From positions 5,208,001 through 5,272,000 of the forward strand of contig NZ_JAUSXM010000001.1 in the NCBI RefSeq assembly GCF_030815985.1: a stretch of DNA of 64,000 nucleotides. Direction: 5' to 3'. Source of the DNA: Paenibacillus sp. W2I17. GTDB lineage: Bacteria; Bacillota; Bacilli; Paenibacillales; Paenibacillaceae. Below, piece after piece: positions 45,312 to 55,059 of the stretch (position 1 is its first letter; each line of letters starts with the position of its first letter). The translations under genes and the position numbers were made by a program. The notes under the pieces were generated by a model, which had not been told where the DNA came from, searched no databases, and was given only the letters and a program-made list of their open reading frames with translations.

Positions 45312-46310
45312 ATGTTTAGCAAGGATATCGGTATTGATCTTGGCACGGCCAACGTGCTTATTCACGTGAAAGGAAGTGGGGTTGTCCTCGATGAACCTTC
45401 CGTCGTGACCATTGAAAGAGATACGAAGCGTGTCCTTGCTGTTGGGGAAGAAGCGCGTCGTATGGTGGGGCGTACTCCAGGTAACATTGTTGCCATTAGA
45501 CCGCTGCGTGACGGCGTTATTGCGGACTTCGAGATTACAGAAGCGATGCTCAGACATTTCATTAATCGTGTGGGTGCAAGAAGCTGGTACAGCCACCCTC
45601 GGATTTTGATTTGTGCACCAACGAACATTACTTCCGTGGAGCAGAAGGCCATCCGTGAGGCGGCAGAACGCAGCGGTGCCAAAGAAGTGTTTCTGGAAGA
45701 AGAGCCGAAAGCGGCAGCGATCGGTGCGGGAATGGATATTTTTCAGCCGAGCGGCAATATGGTCGTGGATATCGGCGGCGGTACGACTGACGTTGCAGTC
45801 CTTTCTATGGGCGACGTGGTTACCGCCTCTTCTATTAAAGTCGCAGGGGACAAGTTCGACGAAGCCATTATCAAGTTTATCAAAGCCAAGTACAAGCTCA
45901 TGATCGGAGAGCGGACCGCTGAAGATCTCAAAATTGCGATTGGTTCCGTGCATCCGGATGGAGGCCAAACGGAGATGGATATTCGCGGACGCGATATGGT
46001 ATCCGGTCTGCCAGTTACCGTAACGGTATCGGGAAAAGAAGTACAGGAAGCACTGTGGGATTCCGTGCAATCCATCATCGTTGCAGCGAAGTCAGTATTG
46101 GAACGTACACCGCCTGAATTGTCAGCGGACATTATCGACCGTGGTGTTGTATTGACTGGCGGAGGTGCATTGCTGAACGGACTGGACGAGCTTTTGTCCA
46201 ATGAATTGCATGTACCGGTATGGGTGGCGGAAGATCCAATGCACTGTGTCGTGAAGGGGACAGGCATAATGCTTAATAATTTGGATCAGGTGGTTAAGAA
46301 AAAGTTCTAA
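45312..46310 (+). CDS. mbl: MreB-family actin-like protein Mbl
   Basis: 332 aa. Actin-fold phosphate loops DIGIDLGTANVLIHVKG and VVDIGGGTTDVAVLSMG are clear, as are EPKAAAIGAGMD and GVVLTGGGALLNGLDELL. The place directly after spoIIID identifies it as Mbl rather than MreB. It guides lateral wall synthesis along the membrane. GGGGGCTC is the nearest ribosome-site-like sequence. Confidence 0.93.
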   Translation: MFSKDIGIDLGTANVLIHVKGSGVVLDEPSVVTIERDTKRVLAVGEEARRMVGRTPGNIVAIRPLRDGVIADFEITEAMLRHFINRVGARSWYSHPRILICAPTNITSVEQKAIREAAERSGAKEVFLEEEPKAAAIGAGMDIFQPSGNMVVDIGGGTTDVAVLSMGDVVTASSIKVAGDKFDEAIIKFIKAKYKLMIGERTAEDLKIAIGSVHPDGGQTEMDIRGRDMVSGLPVTVTVSGKEVQEALWDSVQSIIVAAKSVLERTPPELSADIIDRGVVLTGGGALLNGLDELLSNELHVPVWVAEDPMHCVVKGTGIMLNNLDQVVKKKF

Positions 46311-46410
46311 TCTGCCGATATAAATAGCAAAGGTTCGCCATGCTCGGAAAGCAGAACGGACAAGCAGCCAACCTGTGACAGGGCAAGCGCTTGAGGAGAG
46401 GGGTTAATTC

Positions 46411-47295
46411 ATGTTAAGAGGTCTGTACACCGCTACTGCGGGAATGATTACGCAACAACGCCGCCATGACACAGCAACACAGAATATCGTAAATATGAAC
46501 ACCACGGGATACAAACAGGTGAACAGCGTAAGCCGTTCCTTCCCGGAAATGCTCATTACTTTGGTAGGCGGAGATGCAAATCTTCCAACAAAGCGGCTGG
46601 GCAAGCTGAACACGGGGGTGTTCGCGGAAGAGAGTTTGTCCATGAATTTGCAGGGGACCATTATGGAGACTGGGCAGAAAAATGATTTTTCCATTTCATC
46701 CAATATGACTGTCAATGATCCGCAGACTGGACAACCTGTCCCGTTTGACGCATCAGGCAAATTTGTACGGGCCGACGGCACGGTGACTTACCAGCCTCAG
46801 GCGTATTTTACAGTTCAGGATGCAGAAGGTAACACTGGATATACACGCGATGGTCACTTCGAGATTACAGGAACGGGACAATTGCTGAGCTCAACAGGTT
46901 CACAAGTGTTGGATAATAATGGACAACCTGTAGTGTTGACAGGTTCTGTGGAGCAATTTAAAGTGGATGAGCAAGGCCGTTTGGTAGATGCAGCAACGGG
47001 TGCACCGACAGGGGTTACTCTTGGCATTAGTGTCATTGACCAGCCGAATCAACTGGTTCGTCAGGGTAATGGCAATTTCAGTCTTAGCGATGCAAACGGG
47101 GCAACGTCCCGGATGATGGCTGCCGGTGATAATGTGCAGATCCGTCAGGGTTACCTGGAAGGTTCGAATGTTGATGCTTCACAGGCAACGGTTGATATGA
47201 ACGCCGCATTCCGTGCGTATGAAGCAAACCAGAAGATCGTACAATTCTACGACCGCAGTCTGGATAAAGCCGTCAATGAAGTCGGGCGTGTATAA
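46411..47295 (+). CDS. flhO: Flagellar hook-basal body protein FlhO (FlgF/FlgG type)
   Basis: 294 aa. N-terminal rod/hook signature MLRGLYTATAGMITQQRRHD with TQNIVNMNTTGYKQ, and C-terminal QGYLEGSNVDASQATVDM followed by the amphipathic helix AFRAYEANQKIVQFYD. Such proteins build the distal rod of the basal body. The mbl-flhO-flhP order matches B. subtilis, but a repeat-rich 531-base gap separates it from flhP here. Confidence 0.92.
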   Translation: MLRGLYTATAGMITQQRRHDTATQNIVNMNTTGYKQVNSVSRSFPEMLITLVGGDANLPTKRLGKLNTGVFAEESLSMNLQGTIMETGQKNDFSISSNMTVNDPQTGQPVPFDASGKFVRADGTVTYQPQAYFTVQDAEGNTGYTRDGHFEITGTGQLLSSTGSQVLDNNGQPVVLTGSVEQFKVDEQGRLVDAATGAPTGVTLGISVIDQPNQLVRQGNGNFSLSDANGATSRMMAAGDNVQIRQGYLEGSNVDASQATVDMNAAFRAYEANQKIVQFYDRSLDKAVNEVGRV

Positions 47296-47316
47296 CGCCG
47301 ACGTTTAAATATAACC

Positions 47317-47597
47317 GCGCAGCGGAGAGCCAAACTCCCTTTGTGTAGCAAAGCAGAGAGGCTCACGCGAAGCGCAAGAGCCTAAACGCTTCCGAGCCTA
47401 TGCGAGGAATGCGTAGCAGTACCTGAGCGCAGCGACGGTCTCGACAGTCCTTTGCGAAGCAAAGCAGGGAGAGACCTCGCGGAGCGCAAGAGCCTAGACG
47501 CATCCGAGCCTATGCGAGGAATGCGTAGCAGTACCTGAGCGAAGCGACGGTCTCGACAGCCCTTTGCGAAGCAAAGCAAGGAGAGACCCCGCGGAGC
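47317..47597 (+). repeat. 112-bp tandem repeat between flhO and flhP (about 2.5 copies)
   Basis: Unit 1 starts at 47367 (GCGAAGCGCAAGAGCCTA) and unit 2 at 47479 (GCGGAGCGCAAGAGCCTA), exactly 112 bases apart and nearly identical. A third begins at 47591 and stops, and the right half of a unit precedes at 47317-47366. Each unit contains small palindromes such as CTTTGCGAAGCAAAG. Much richer in G+C than other gaps in the window. Confidence 0.88.
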
Positions 47598-47617
47598 TAC
47601 ACGCCGCATAAAGAGCG

Positions 47618-47670
47618 TGCCGTGCTATGATTCAGCCATGTGAAACTATGGCGGAAATCATAGCACGGCA
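47618..47670. repeat. Long imperfect hairpin upstream of flhP
   Basis: TGCCGTGCTATGATT (47618-47632) pairs perfectly with AATCATAGCACGGCA (47656-47670); the stem continues through CAGCCAT / ATGGCGG to a GTGAAACT loop. There is no T run, so it is not a standard terminator. It may be an RNA element or a recombination remnant. Confidence 0.7.
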
Positions 47671-47826
47671 GTCGCGGCGCACACACACCACCGCCACTTA
47701 GCAAGATCGTACCCCACTTACCTAATCCGCCTGTTTCGGGAGTCCAGAGGGCAGCGCCATCTGGGGCCCTCCCTACTAGGGAGGGTTTGGGAGGGTGGAC
47801 AGGACACAAGGGAGGGTATACCACCA

Positions 47827-48666
47827 ATGAATAATTCCATGATTAGTGCCAAGGTGTCCATGACTGCGATACAGCAGCGTCTGGATGTCATTTCCGATAA
47901 TATTGCCAACGTGAATACGGCAGGCTATAAGAGCAAGCAAGCGGCCTTCGAGGATGTGCTGACCCGGGTTCAACAACAACCGGACAAGTACAAACTGGAT
48001 GGACGTTCCACACCGATGGGATATAACCTCGGTTTTGGTGCTCGTTTGGCAGATGTAACGAAGGATATGTCTCAGGGCTCCTTGAACGAGACTGGCCTTC
48101 CGACCGATCTGGCCATTGAAGGAAATGCGATGTTTGCAGTTGAAGCGAATGGGGAGAAAATGTGGACACGTCAGGGTGCATTTCATTTTGTACCTGATAC
48201 AAGACCTAAGCCTACTCCGAATTCACCTGATATGATGGTGATGGTCAATGGCGAAGGCCACTTTGCCCTGGATCGTCAAGGCAATCGTATTACGGCACCG
48301 AATAATAGCAAAGTTGCTTTTGATGAAAATGGCAACCTGTTAATCCGACGTGGTAATGCGGCAAATGCAACCATTGGAGCACAGCTGCAAGTTGTAGACA
48401 TTGAACGCCCTGAGGGGCTCGTACAGTATGCGGATAACCTGTTTGGACTGGATGTGGGATTAACCGAGGATGATGTATTTGGCGCTGATGCAGCTACACG
48501 TCAAGCAGCTGCATTGATTCGTCCAGGATTTCTGGAGCAATCCAATGTGGATCTGACACAGGAGATGTCTCTGCTTATGCAAGGACAGCGGACATATCAG
48601 CTGGCGGCAAAGGCGTTAACTTCAAGTGATTCCATGTTGGGTCTTGCCAACAATATGAGAGCGTAA
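47827..48666 (+). CDS. flhP: Flagellar hook-basal body protein FlhP (FlgG type)
   Basis: 279 aa. N-terminal MNNSMISAKVSMTAIQQRLD with SDNIANVNTAGYKSKQ, middle LPTDLAIEGNAMFAV, C-terminal PGFLEQSNVDLTQEMSLLMQ and the helix YQLAAKALTSSDSML. Distal rod component, paralogue of FlhO. GGGAGGG lies 13 bases before the ATG. Confidence 0.92.
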   Translation: MNNSMISAKVSMTAIQQRLDVISDNIANVNTAGYKSKQAAFEDVLTRVQQQPDKYKLDGRSTPMGYNLGFGARLADVTKDMSQGSLNETGLPTDLAIEGNAMFAVEANGEKMWTRQGAFHFVPDTRPKPTPNSPDMMVMVNGEGHFALDRQGNRITAPNNSKVAFDENGNLLIRRGNAANATIGAQLQVVDIERPEGLVQYADNLFGLDVGLTEDDVFGADAATRQAAALIRPGFLEQSNVDLTQEMSLLMQGQRTYQLAAKALTSSDSMLGLANNMRA

Positions 48667-48678
48667 AAGGTGAATGTG

Positions 48679-48903
48679 ATGACAGAAACACAGCAGCAGA
48701 ACAGTAAGCCGGAGAAAAAGGAAGTCAAGAAGAAGAAGAGTGGATGGCGCATCGCAAGATGGTTCCTGGTTCCGGTCCTGCTTGTTCTTGCCCTCGCTGG
48801 CGGAATGGTAGCTGGATATGTGGTACTGGGCAAACAGGATATCGGTTCCGTATGGCAATGGAGTACATGGGAACATGTATATAATCTGGTGTTCGCTCCA
48901 TAA
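48679..48903 (+). CDS. Small membrane protein of the EpuA / DNA-directed RNA polymerase subunit beta-like family
   Basis: 74 aa from ATG 48679, with AAAGGTG upstream (a GTG at 48670 overlaps that site). Lysine-rich cytoplasmic start (KPEKKEVKKKKSGW), one membrane helix (WFLVPVLLVLALAGGMVAGY), and the short external WEHVYNLVF end. This matches PF11772-type proteins often named after RNA polymerase beta; function unknown. It follows flhP by 12 bases and is probably cotranscribed; a terminator follows. Confidence 0.75.
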   Translation: MTETQQQNSKPEKKEVKKKKSGWRIARWFLVPVLLVLALAGGMVAGYVVLGKQDIGSVWQWSTWEHVYNLVFAP

Positions 48904-48918
48904 TGTAACGAGTAAAGC

Positions 48919-48951
48919 GAAAACTCCTGCGCAGGCAGGAGTTTTCTTTTT
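48919..48951 (+). terminator. Terminator after the EpuA-like gene
   Basis: GAAAACTCCTGC-GCAG-GCAGGAGTTTTC followed by TTTTT. The rest of the gap to fabZ (to 49391) holds only hairpin repeat A4. Confidence 0.9.
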
Positions 48952-49202
48952 GACGTTGAAAACAGTATAATGATGGATGACGTTTGACGTCACAAAAGAG
49001 GCCTCCCCTGCGAAAGACATTCGTCATCGCGAAGAGAGACCCCTTATCTTAACCTTCACTCCTGCAGTCATGAAGGATATAACTAGTGTTAACCGAAAAT
49101 ATGCTTTCCATACAAAATTTAAAAATTAAAAACCCATTTATATGAGCTTCGACTTGATCATAATGAGGTTTTCCATGTCCGCACTAAAGTCAGTGAAGGG
49201 AA

Positions 49203-49309
49203 CGGAATCGTTCGAAAGAAGCGAAGCGCTCGCCTTTGTTTCCGAATGGTATCCATCTGAATATAGTTCAGAAACATTAGGAAACAACAGCGATCGAAAG
49301 AACGATCCG
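49203..49309 (+). repeat. Hairpin repeat family A, copy A4
   Basis: Outer arms CGGAATCGTTC / GAACGATCCG, core GAAGCGAAGCGCTCGCC, inner arms TTTGTTTCCGAATG / CATTAGGAAACAA, then CAGCGATCGAAAG. The inner stem differs from the other copies on both sides in step (GTTTCC with GGAAAC). Confidence 0.8.
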
Positions 49310-49391
49310 TAACCGTAACGGTCACCTATGCGCACATGAAAAATCCATGATGAAGAACGCTCATATAAACATCCCGAGAGGAGATTACACT

Positions 49392-49823
49392 GTGCTCGAT
49401 ATCAAACAGATTCAAGAAATCATCCCGCACCGCCCCCCGTTTCTGCTGGTGGACAAGATTCTAGAGATTGAGGATGGCAAACGTGCCGTTGGTTTGAAAA
49501 ACGTAACCATTAACGAACCTTTCTTCATTGGTCATTTCCCAGAGTATCCGGTAATGCCGGGTGTACTGATTACAGAAGCGCTGGCGCAAGTTGGTGCAGT
49601 AGCCATTCTGAATTTGGAAGGCAACAAAGGAAAAATCGGCTTTTTGGCGGGACTGGACAACTTCCGATTCCGTGGACAAGTTGTGCCCGGAGATACGTTG
49701 ATTCTGGAAGTGGAGATTACACGTCTGAAGGGTTCTATTGGTAAAGGTAAAGCAACTGCCCGAGTGAACGACAAAGTGGTCGCTGAAGGCGAGATCATGT
49801 TTGCACTGTCTGACCCAAGCTGA
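49392..49823 (+). CDS. fabZ: 3-hydroxyacyl-[acyl-carrier-protein] dehydratase FabZ
   Basis: 143 aa from GTG 49392 (GAGAGGAGA upstream), which gives the usual FabZ length and start ([20 protein letters not shown]); ATG 49347 would add 15 residues. The catalytic His is in [14 protein letters not shown] and the catalytic Glu in [12 protein letters not shown]. It dehydrates 3-hydroxyacyl-ACP in fatty acid elongation. Confidence 0.95.
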   Translation: MLDIKQIQEIIPHRPPFLLVDKILEIEDGKRAVGLKNVTINEPFFIGHFPEYPVMPGVLITEALAQVGAVAILNLEGNKGKIGFLAGLDNFRFRGQVVPGDTLILEVEITRLKGSIGKGKATARVNDKVVAEGEIMFALSDPS

Positions 49824-49934
49824 TTACATACGTGAGCATTTACATCATGCAGGAACGTAGACGGACCGAATGATGCAAGATGCTGAAGTAACTCAGCACA
49901 CCTGAATTTATATAGACGGAAGGGGTTTATTGGA

Positions 49935-51656
49935 ATGGAACAGTTAAGCACAGCAGCAGCAGAAACGTTGCAGCAATGGTTGGAGGATGCTTCGATTGAT
50001 GAAGCAACGAAACAGGAGCTTCGTGACTTGCAGGATCAGCCGAAAGAGCTGGAGGAACGTTTTTACAGAAACCTGGAGTTTGGTACAGGGGGATTGCGCG
50101 GAGTCATTGGTGCCGGAAGCAACCGGATGAACCGCTACACCGTAGGTCGGGCAACGCAAGGATTTGCGCGTTATTTGCTTGAGCAGCATGGTGACCAAGA
50201 AGGCAAACCTTCTGTTGTCATCGCTCATGATTCCCGTCATTTCTCACCTGAATTCACACTGGATGCTGCGCTTGTACTGGCTGGAAACGGCATTGTAGCC
50301 AAGCTGTTCCCATCCCTGCGTTCAACTCCTGAGTTGTCATTCGCAGTGCGTCATCAGAAGGCAACTGGCGGAATCGTTGTAACAGCGAGTCATAACCCAC
50401 CGGAATATAACGGATATAAAGTTTACAATCATGAGGGCGGTCAATTGGTACCGGCTGAAGCGGAAAAAGTCATTCAGTACATTCAGGAAGTACCTTCCCT
50501 TGCTGACGTGAAGAAACTGACGCAAGAAGAAGCAGAAGCTCAAGGGCTCCTGATCTGGTTGGGTGAAGACCAAGATCAAGCGTTTGTGGATACCGTAGCA
50601 AGCCGCAGCCTGAGCCGCGAACTGATCCAATCCGGCGTTGGCCGTGATTTCAAAATCGTTTACACACCGCTTCACGGAACAGGTAACATCCCTGTACGTC
50701 GCGTGCTGGAGCAGATCGGATTCGAGCAAGTGCACATTGTAGCTGAACAAGAACAGCCGGATGCTGAGTTCTCCACCGTGAAATCCCCTAACCCGGAAGA
50801 ACGCGAAGCGTTTACGCTTGCAATGAAGCTGGGAGAATCCGTGGGCGCTGATATTCTGATCGGAACAGATCCGGATGCAGACCGTATGGGTGCTGTGGTG
50901 AAAGACAATGATGGCAAATATTTCGTCTTGTCCGGTAACCAATCTGGTGCCATTATGGTACATTACCTGCTCAGTCGCCTGCAAGAGACCGGAACACTGC
51001 CAAGTAACGGTGCGGTTGTCAAAACGATCGTAACAAGTGAGATGGGTGCTGTTATTGCTGAACATTACGGTGCAGAAGTGATGAACACACTGACAGGCTT
51101 CAAATATATCGGTGAAAAAATGAACCAGTTCGAAGCAACAGGCAGTCATACATTCTTGTTCGGATATGAAGAGAGTTATGGCTACCTTTCCGGTAACTAT
51201 GCCCGTGACAAGGATGCTGTCCTTGCCTCGATGCTGATTGCTGAAGCAGCTGCGTATTATAAGAGCCAAGGCAAGACATTGTATGATGTCTTGCAAGAGC
51301 TGTACAACCAATTCGGATACTTCCTGGAGAAGCTGGAGTCCCGTACGCTGAAAGGCAAAGACGGCGTTGCTCAGATTCAAGCCAAAATGACGGATTGGCG
51401 TTCCAATCCGCCACAAGAAGTAGCGGGAATTGCTGTACAAGATGTACTGGACTACTCCCTTGGTCTGGACGGTCTTCCAAAGGAGAACGTACTGAAGTTC
51501 ATTTTGGCAGACGGTTCATGGTTCTGCTTGCGGCCTTCAGGAACAGAACCGAAGATCAAAGTATACTTCGCTGTGCGTGGAGAGAATTTGGAAGATGCGG
51601 AAAGCCGGATCGAGCGTCTGGTGACTACAGTGATGTCGCGTGTAGACGCACAATAA
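49935..51656 (+). CDS. pgcA: Phosphoglucomutase / phosphomannomutase (alpha-D-phosphohexomutase)
   Basis: 573 aa. The phosphoserine loop is VVTASHNPPEYNGYKVYN, the metal loop GTDPDADRMG, the sugar-binding loop FGYEESYGYL, and the C-terminal phosphate site LRPSGTEPKIKVYFA. It interconverts glucose-6-P and glucose-1-P, feeding UDP-glucose and wall glycolipid synthesis. Length and blocks match B. subtilis PgcA. Monocistronic, followed by a terminator. Confidence 0.95.
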   Translation: MEQLSTAAAETLQQWLEDASIDEATKQELRDLQDQPKELEERFYRNLEFGTGGLRGVIGAGSNRMNRYTVGRATQGFARYLLEQHGDQEGKPSVVIAHDSRHFSPEFTLDAALVLAGNGIVAKLFPSLRSTPELSFAVRHQKATGGIVVTASHNPPEYNGYKVYNHEGGQLVPAEAEKVIQYIQEVPSLADVKKLTQEEAEAQGLLIWLGEDQDQAFVDTVASRSLSRELIQSGVGRDFKIVYTPLHGTGNIPVRRVLEQIGFEQVHIVAEQEQPDAEFSTVKSPNPEEREAFTLAMKLGESVGADILIGTDPDADRMGAVVKDNDGKYFVLSGNQSGAIMVHYLLSRLQETGTLPSNGAVVKTIVTSEMGAVIAEHYGAEVMNTLTGFKYIGEKMNQFEATGSHTFLFGYEESYGYLSGNYARDKDAVLASMLIAEAAAYYKSQGKTLYDVLQELYNQFGYFLEKLESRTLKGKDGVAQIQAKMTDWRSNPPQEVAGIAVQDVLDYSLGLDGLPKENVLKFILADGSWFCLRPSGTEPKIKVYFAVRGENLEDAESRIERLVTTVMSRVDAQ

Positions 51657-51685
51657 TACGAATGCAACAATGAGCAAGAACATGA

Positions 51686-51732
51686 GAAGGCCTCTCCGCA
51701 CCGTAAGGTTGGTTGGCGGAGGGGTTTTTCTT
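51686..51732 (+). terminator. Terminator after pgcA
   Basis: CCTCTCCGC pairs with GCGGAGGGG across ACCGTAAGGTTGGTTG, followed by TTTTTCTTTG. Confidence 0.8.
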
Positions 51733-51873
51733 TGAAATAAAAGTGTAGATGGTTCTAGCATATATGAGGGCTTGTTGACACAAGCTGTTTGTAACCTATT
51801 GTATGAATGTTAAATGAACGAATTACTTGAGCTGAACGTGCATTTGGTTCCAACACTTGAGGAGGTACATGTA

Positions 51874-53895
51874 GTGCGTCAAAAATGGCTTTATTGGAAT
51901 AACGCTTCTCGGAAGTGGTTGTGGCTCGTCGTTATCATCGGTCTGGTCGCGTCCATCCCTGTAATCAGTGATCGGGTGCAGACAGAATCTTCTGCCAAAA
52001 AGGTGGAGCTTGTCTTCAACTATCGAGGTCTGCTGGATATTTCAGCCTATCAGGCACATCCGCAAGATTTCATGAATGAACAATTGACTCGTCTAAAAGA
52101 TGCAGGCGTAACAACGATGGCTGTGTTCGAAAGTACATTGGACGAGCTGAGAAAGACACGCCGACTAATGGTATATAATGGCCAGGATCTCGCGAACCTG
52201 ACCAAAGATGTGATCCCTTCTAATGCAAATTACACGTATGTGTTATTTACATCGGAGGAAAACGCACAGACGTATACCCCTATTATTGAACAAACGTTCG
52301 CTGATCGGCAGATTCCGGTAGTACCTTGGGAATATGAAGGTCGTAGCGGCTTAATATTGCAGACTCCTCCGGAGAATGCCAACATGCAGCCTTTGCAGCC
52401 CGATCCGGTTGCCGTGAAGATGCTGCGTGATAAAGGGTTCTACATTTTGCCGCGGATCTCGGACAGTGTGCCATACAGCCAGGAATCGATGGAGCGCTTG
52501 CTTACCTTCTTCGAAGAGAATGGCGTAAAGCGTATCTTGTTTGATGGTGATGCTGTGAAAGGGTACAATGATAATGAAGAGATGAAAAGTCTCGACCAAT
52601 TCGCACAGTTGCTGAACAAGCACAATATTGGTCTTGCAGCCATCGAGAACTTGAAGAAACCGCAGTCTGGATTCCAGACCCTTGCGTATAAAACGGATTA
52701 CAACGTTACGCGTTTGTACTCGCTTAGTGATGGAGATGCCAATCTGGACGTAGATACAATTGCTGACCGTTTTGTTCTGGCAACCAAGGATCGCAACATT
52801 CGTATGCTCTATATGAATGCATCGCCAAGCCGGAATACAGCAAAGGCCATGATTACAGATCCAATTGAGAATCTGATCAACAGCCTGGGTGAGCCGGGTC
52901 ATGCGGTAGAACGCATGGCGAAGCATGGATTTGAACTAGGACAAGCTGAGGCATTTACAGTTAAGGATTCTTCAATCCAGCGTTATGCCAAACTGGTTGC
53001 TCTCGTTGGTGCAATTGCCATGATTGCACTTATGGTTTCTTATTTTATCCCACTACTGACCTTGATCGCATTTGTGGTTGCTTTGGTGGGCAGTGCAGGA
53101 TTGTTCCTCTTGAAACCAACGCTGCTGGAGCAAGGAATTGCCTTGCTTGTGGCAATCGCCGCGCCGACCATAGCGATGGTGCTGGCCGTTCGTACAGTGA
53201 ACTATCAGCAACAGCGTCAACCTGACGCATCTGTGAGTCGTCGTTTGAAACAAACGTTGGTGTTATATGTAAGAACTTCGATTCTGTCATTCCTGGCGGT
53301 ACCTTTTGTCATCGCGTTGCTTAACAGTATTACGTACAGTCTGGTCATTAACCAGTTCCGCGGCGTGAGTCTGTTGCACTTTGCACCTATGGCACTGGTA
53401 GCGATCTATATTGTGTTTTATCGTGGTTCAGGTTCGTTCTCTATTAAGAAAATTAAAGAAATGCTTCGTATGCCAATTAATGTTTTGATGGTTGTTTTGG
53501 CACTTGTTGCTGCCGTTGTTGGATACTATTACTTGAGCCGTACAGGCAACTCGGGTTCAGTAACACCATTGGAGATGTTCCTTCGTACCACGTTGGAAGA
53601 TACGTTCGGTGTACGTCCGAGATTCAAAGAATTTATGCTGGGACACCCGCTATTTATCGTTGGCGTGTTCGCCGCTTTAAAATATCGTAAAGTCATCTTT
53701 GTGCTCATTATTGCAGCGATTGGACAGTTGTCCATGGTGGATACGTTCGCGCATATCCATACGCCGGCTGTATTGTCACTCATTCGTGGAGTGATGGGAT
53801 TGGGACTTGGCTTAATCTTCGGTATCATTGCTGTGGGTGTGTGGCAAGTAGCGGAAGGATGTTGGAAAAAATGGTCACCACTTCTAAAAAGTTAG
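51874..53895 (+). CDS. DUF5693 family polytopic membrane protein
   Basis: 673 aa from GTG 51874 (GAGGAGGT 7 bases upstream); an in-frame ATG at 51814 lacks a ribosome site. One N-terminal membrane helix (WLWLVVIIGLVASIPVI), an extracytoplasmic domain of ~350 aa (VELVFNYRGLLDISAYQ, ILFDGDAVKGYNDNEE), then about nine C-terminal membrane helices from residue ~390. Function is unknown to me. It is always near csaB in the related genomes I recall, and overlaps csaB here by 25 bases, so a role in wall-polymer or S-layer display is likely. Confidence 0.8.
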   Translation: MRQKWLYWNNASRKWLWLVVIIGLVASIPVISDRVQTESSAKKVELVFNYRGLLDISAYQAHPQDFMNEQLTRLKDAGVTTMAVFESTLDELRKTRRLMVYNGQDLANLTKDVIPSNANYTYVLFTSEENAQTYTPIIEQTFADRQIPVVPWEYEGRSGLILQTPPENANMQPLQPDPVAVKMLRDKGFYILPRISDSVPYSQESMERLLTFFEENGVKRILFDGDAVKGYNDNEEMKSLDQFAQLLNKHNIGLAAIENLKKPQSGFQTLAYKTDYNVTRLYSLSDGDANLDVDTIADRFVLATKDRNIRMLYMNASPSRNTAKAMITDPIENLINSLGEPGHAVERMAKHGFELGQAEAFTVKDSSIQRYAKLVALVGAIAMIALMVSYFIPLLTLIAFVVALVGSAGLFLLKPTLLEQGIALLVAIAAPTIAMVLAVRTVNYQQQRQPDASVSRRLKQTLVLYVRTSILSFLAVPFVIALLNSITYSLVINQFRGVSLLHFAPMALVAIYIVFYRGSGSFSIKKIKEMLRMPINVLMVVLALVAAVVGYYYLSRTGNSGSVTPLEMFLRTTLEDTFGVRPRFKEFMLGHPLFIVGVFAALKYRKVIFVLIIAAIGQLSMVDTFAHIHTPAVLSLIRGVMGLGLGLIFGIIAVGVWQVAEGCWKKWSPLLKS

Positions 53896-55052
53896 TCATC
53901 TCGGGGTATTACGGATTCCGCAATAGCGGAGACGAAGCGGTGCTAAAGTCGATTTTGACAGCGCTGGAAGAGGAAAGCCAAAGGTCGAACATAACCATTG
54001 AACCGATTGTTCTCTCGGGTGATCCCGAGTCGACAACCGCCATGTACGGTGTGCGCTCCGTGCATCGTATGAAATTGAAGGAAGTCCGTGAAGCACTCAA
54101 GGAGAGCGACGGGTTAATCAGTGGCGGAGGAAGTCTATTGCAGGATGCAACTGGACTGAAATCCATTCCTTATTATCTGGGTGTAATCAAGCTGGCCCAG
54201 TGGCTGAAAAAACCAACGTTTATCTATGCACAGGGGATTGGCCCTGTGAATCGTAAAATTTTTAATCCAATGATCAAATCAGTCTTCAAGGCCTGCACCT
54301 ATGTATCCGTTCGGGATGAACAATCTGCAGACTACCTGCGTGGGCTCGGGTTACAGTGGAATCAGATCCATGTTGTACCCGACCCCGTAATGGGTTTGCC
54401 ATTACCTGAAACAAAAGTTGAGAGGGGCGCAGGTGCTGTCTCAGCAAATGCTGCTACTCAAGCTAATCGAGTGGAACCTTCAACTGGAGGACATACCAAG
54501 CTTCCTGTGATCGGCGTATCGGTACGTTTCTGGGAGTCAGACCGGAAGGAACTTACGGCTATTGCCGCCGGATTGAAAAAACTGTGCTCCAAAAGAGCGG
54601 TGCACTTGCGTTTTCTGCCATTTCATTTGCCGGTTGATGAACAGGCATCACGATTTCTTATGGAAATGCTCGGTGATGTGACCAGCAAAGGCAGCGAGAT
54701 TAGCATCACAGAAGATCTGACCGATCCTCAGCTTATGCTGGAGGAAGTCAGCAAGTGTGATCTCGTCATCGGTATGCGCCTGCACAGTCTGATCTATGCA
54801 GCTTCGCAATATGTGCCTCCGGTGGGTATCTCGTATGATCCGAAAATTGATCAATTCCTGCTTCGTCTGGATAGTGAACCAGCAGGCAATACGGATACAC
54901 TCGATGGCGACAAGCTCGCCAAGACGGTTGTTGGACTGCTGGACCAACGTTCACAGTGGTTGAAGGAACATGAAGAAGGCATCACCCAACTGAAGCAGGA
55001 AGCCAGAGTGCCTGCACAGCAGATCATTAACTATTTAGGCCGCAAAGGATGA
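53871..55052 (+). CDS. csaB: Polysaccharide pyruvyl transferase CsaB
   Basis: 393 aa from ATG 53871 (GGAAGGA about 12 bases upstream; TTG 53862 possible), overlapping the DUF5693 gene. Family marks: GYYGFRNSGDEAVLKSIL, DGLISGGGSLLQDATGL, FIYAQGIGPVNRK, SVRDEQSADYLRGLG and VIGMRLHSLIYAA. CsaB adds ketal-pyruvate to the secondary wall polymer, creating the ligand for SLH domains. The SLH proteins at 57488 and 62539 are the expected clients. Confidence 0.94.
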   Translation: MVTTSKKLVISGYYGFRNSGDEAVLKSILTALEEESQRSNITIEPIVLSGDPESTTAMYGVRSVHRMKLKEVREALKESDGLISGGGSLLQDATGLKSIPYYLGVIKLAQWLKKPTFIYAQGIGPVNRKIFNPMIKSVFKACTYVSVRDEQSADYLRGLGLQWNQIHVVPDPVMGLPLPETKVERGAGAVSANAATQANRVEPSTGGHTKLPVIGVSVRFWESDRKELTAIAAGLKKLCSKRAVHLRFLPFHLPVDEQASRFLMEMLGDVTSKGSEISITEDLTDPQLMLEEVSKCDLVIGMRLHSLIYAASQYVPPVGISYDPKIDQFLLRLDSEPAGNTDTLDGDKLAKTVVGLLDQRSQWLKEHEEGITQLKQEARVPAQQIINYLGRKG

Positions 55053-55059
55053 GATAAAG

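Noticed and set aside
50337-51440. 367-aa minus-strand open frame opposite pgcA
   Set aside because: Same shadow effect; no start signal and no recognisable family.
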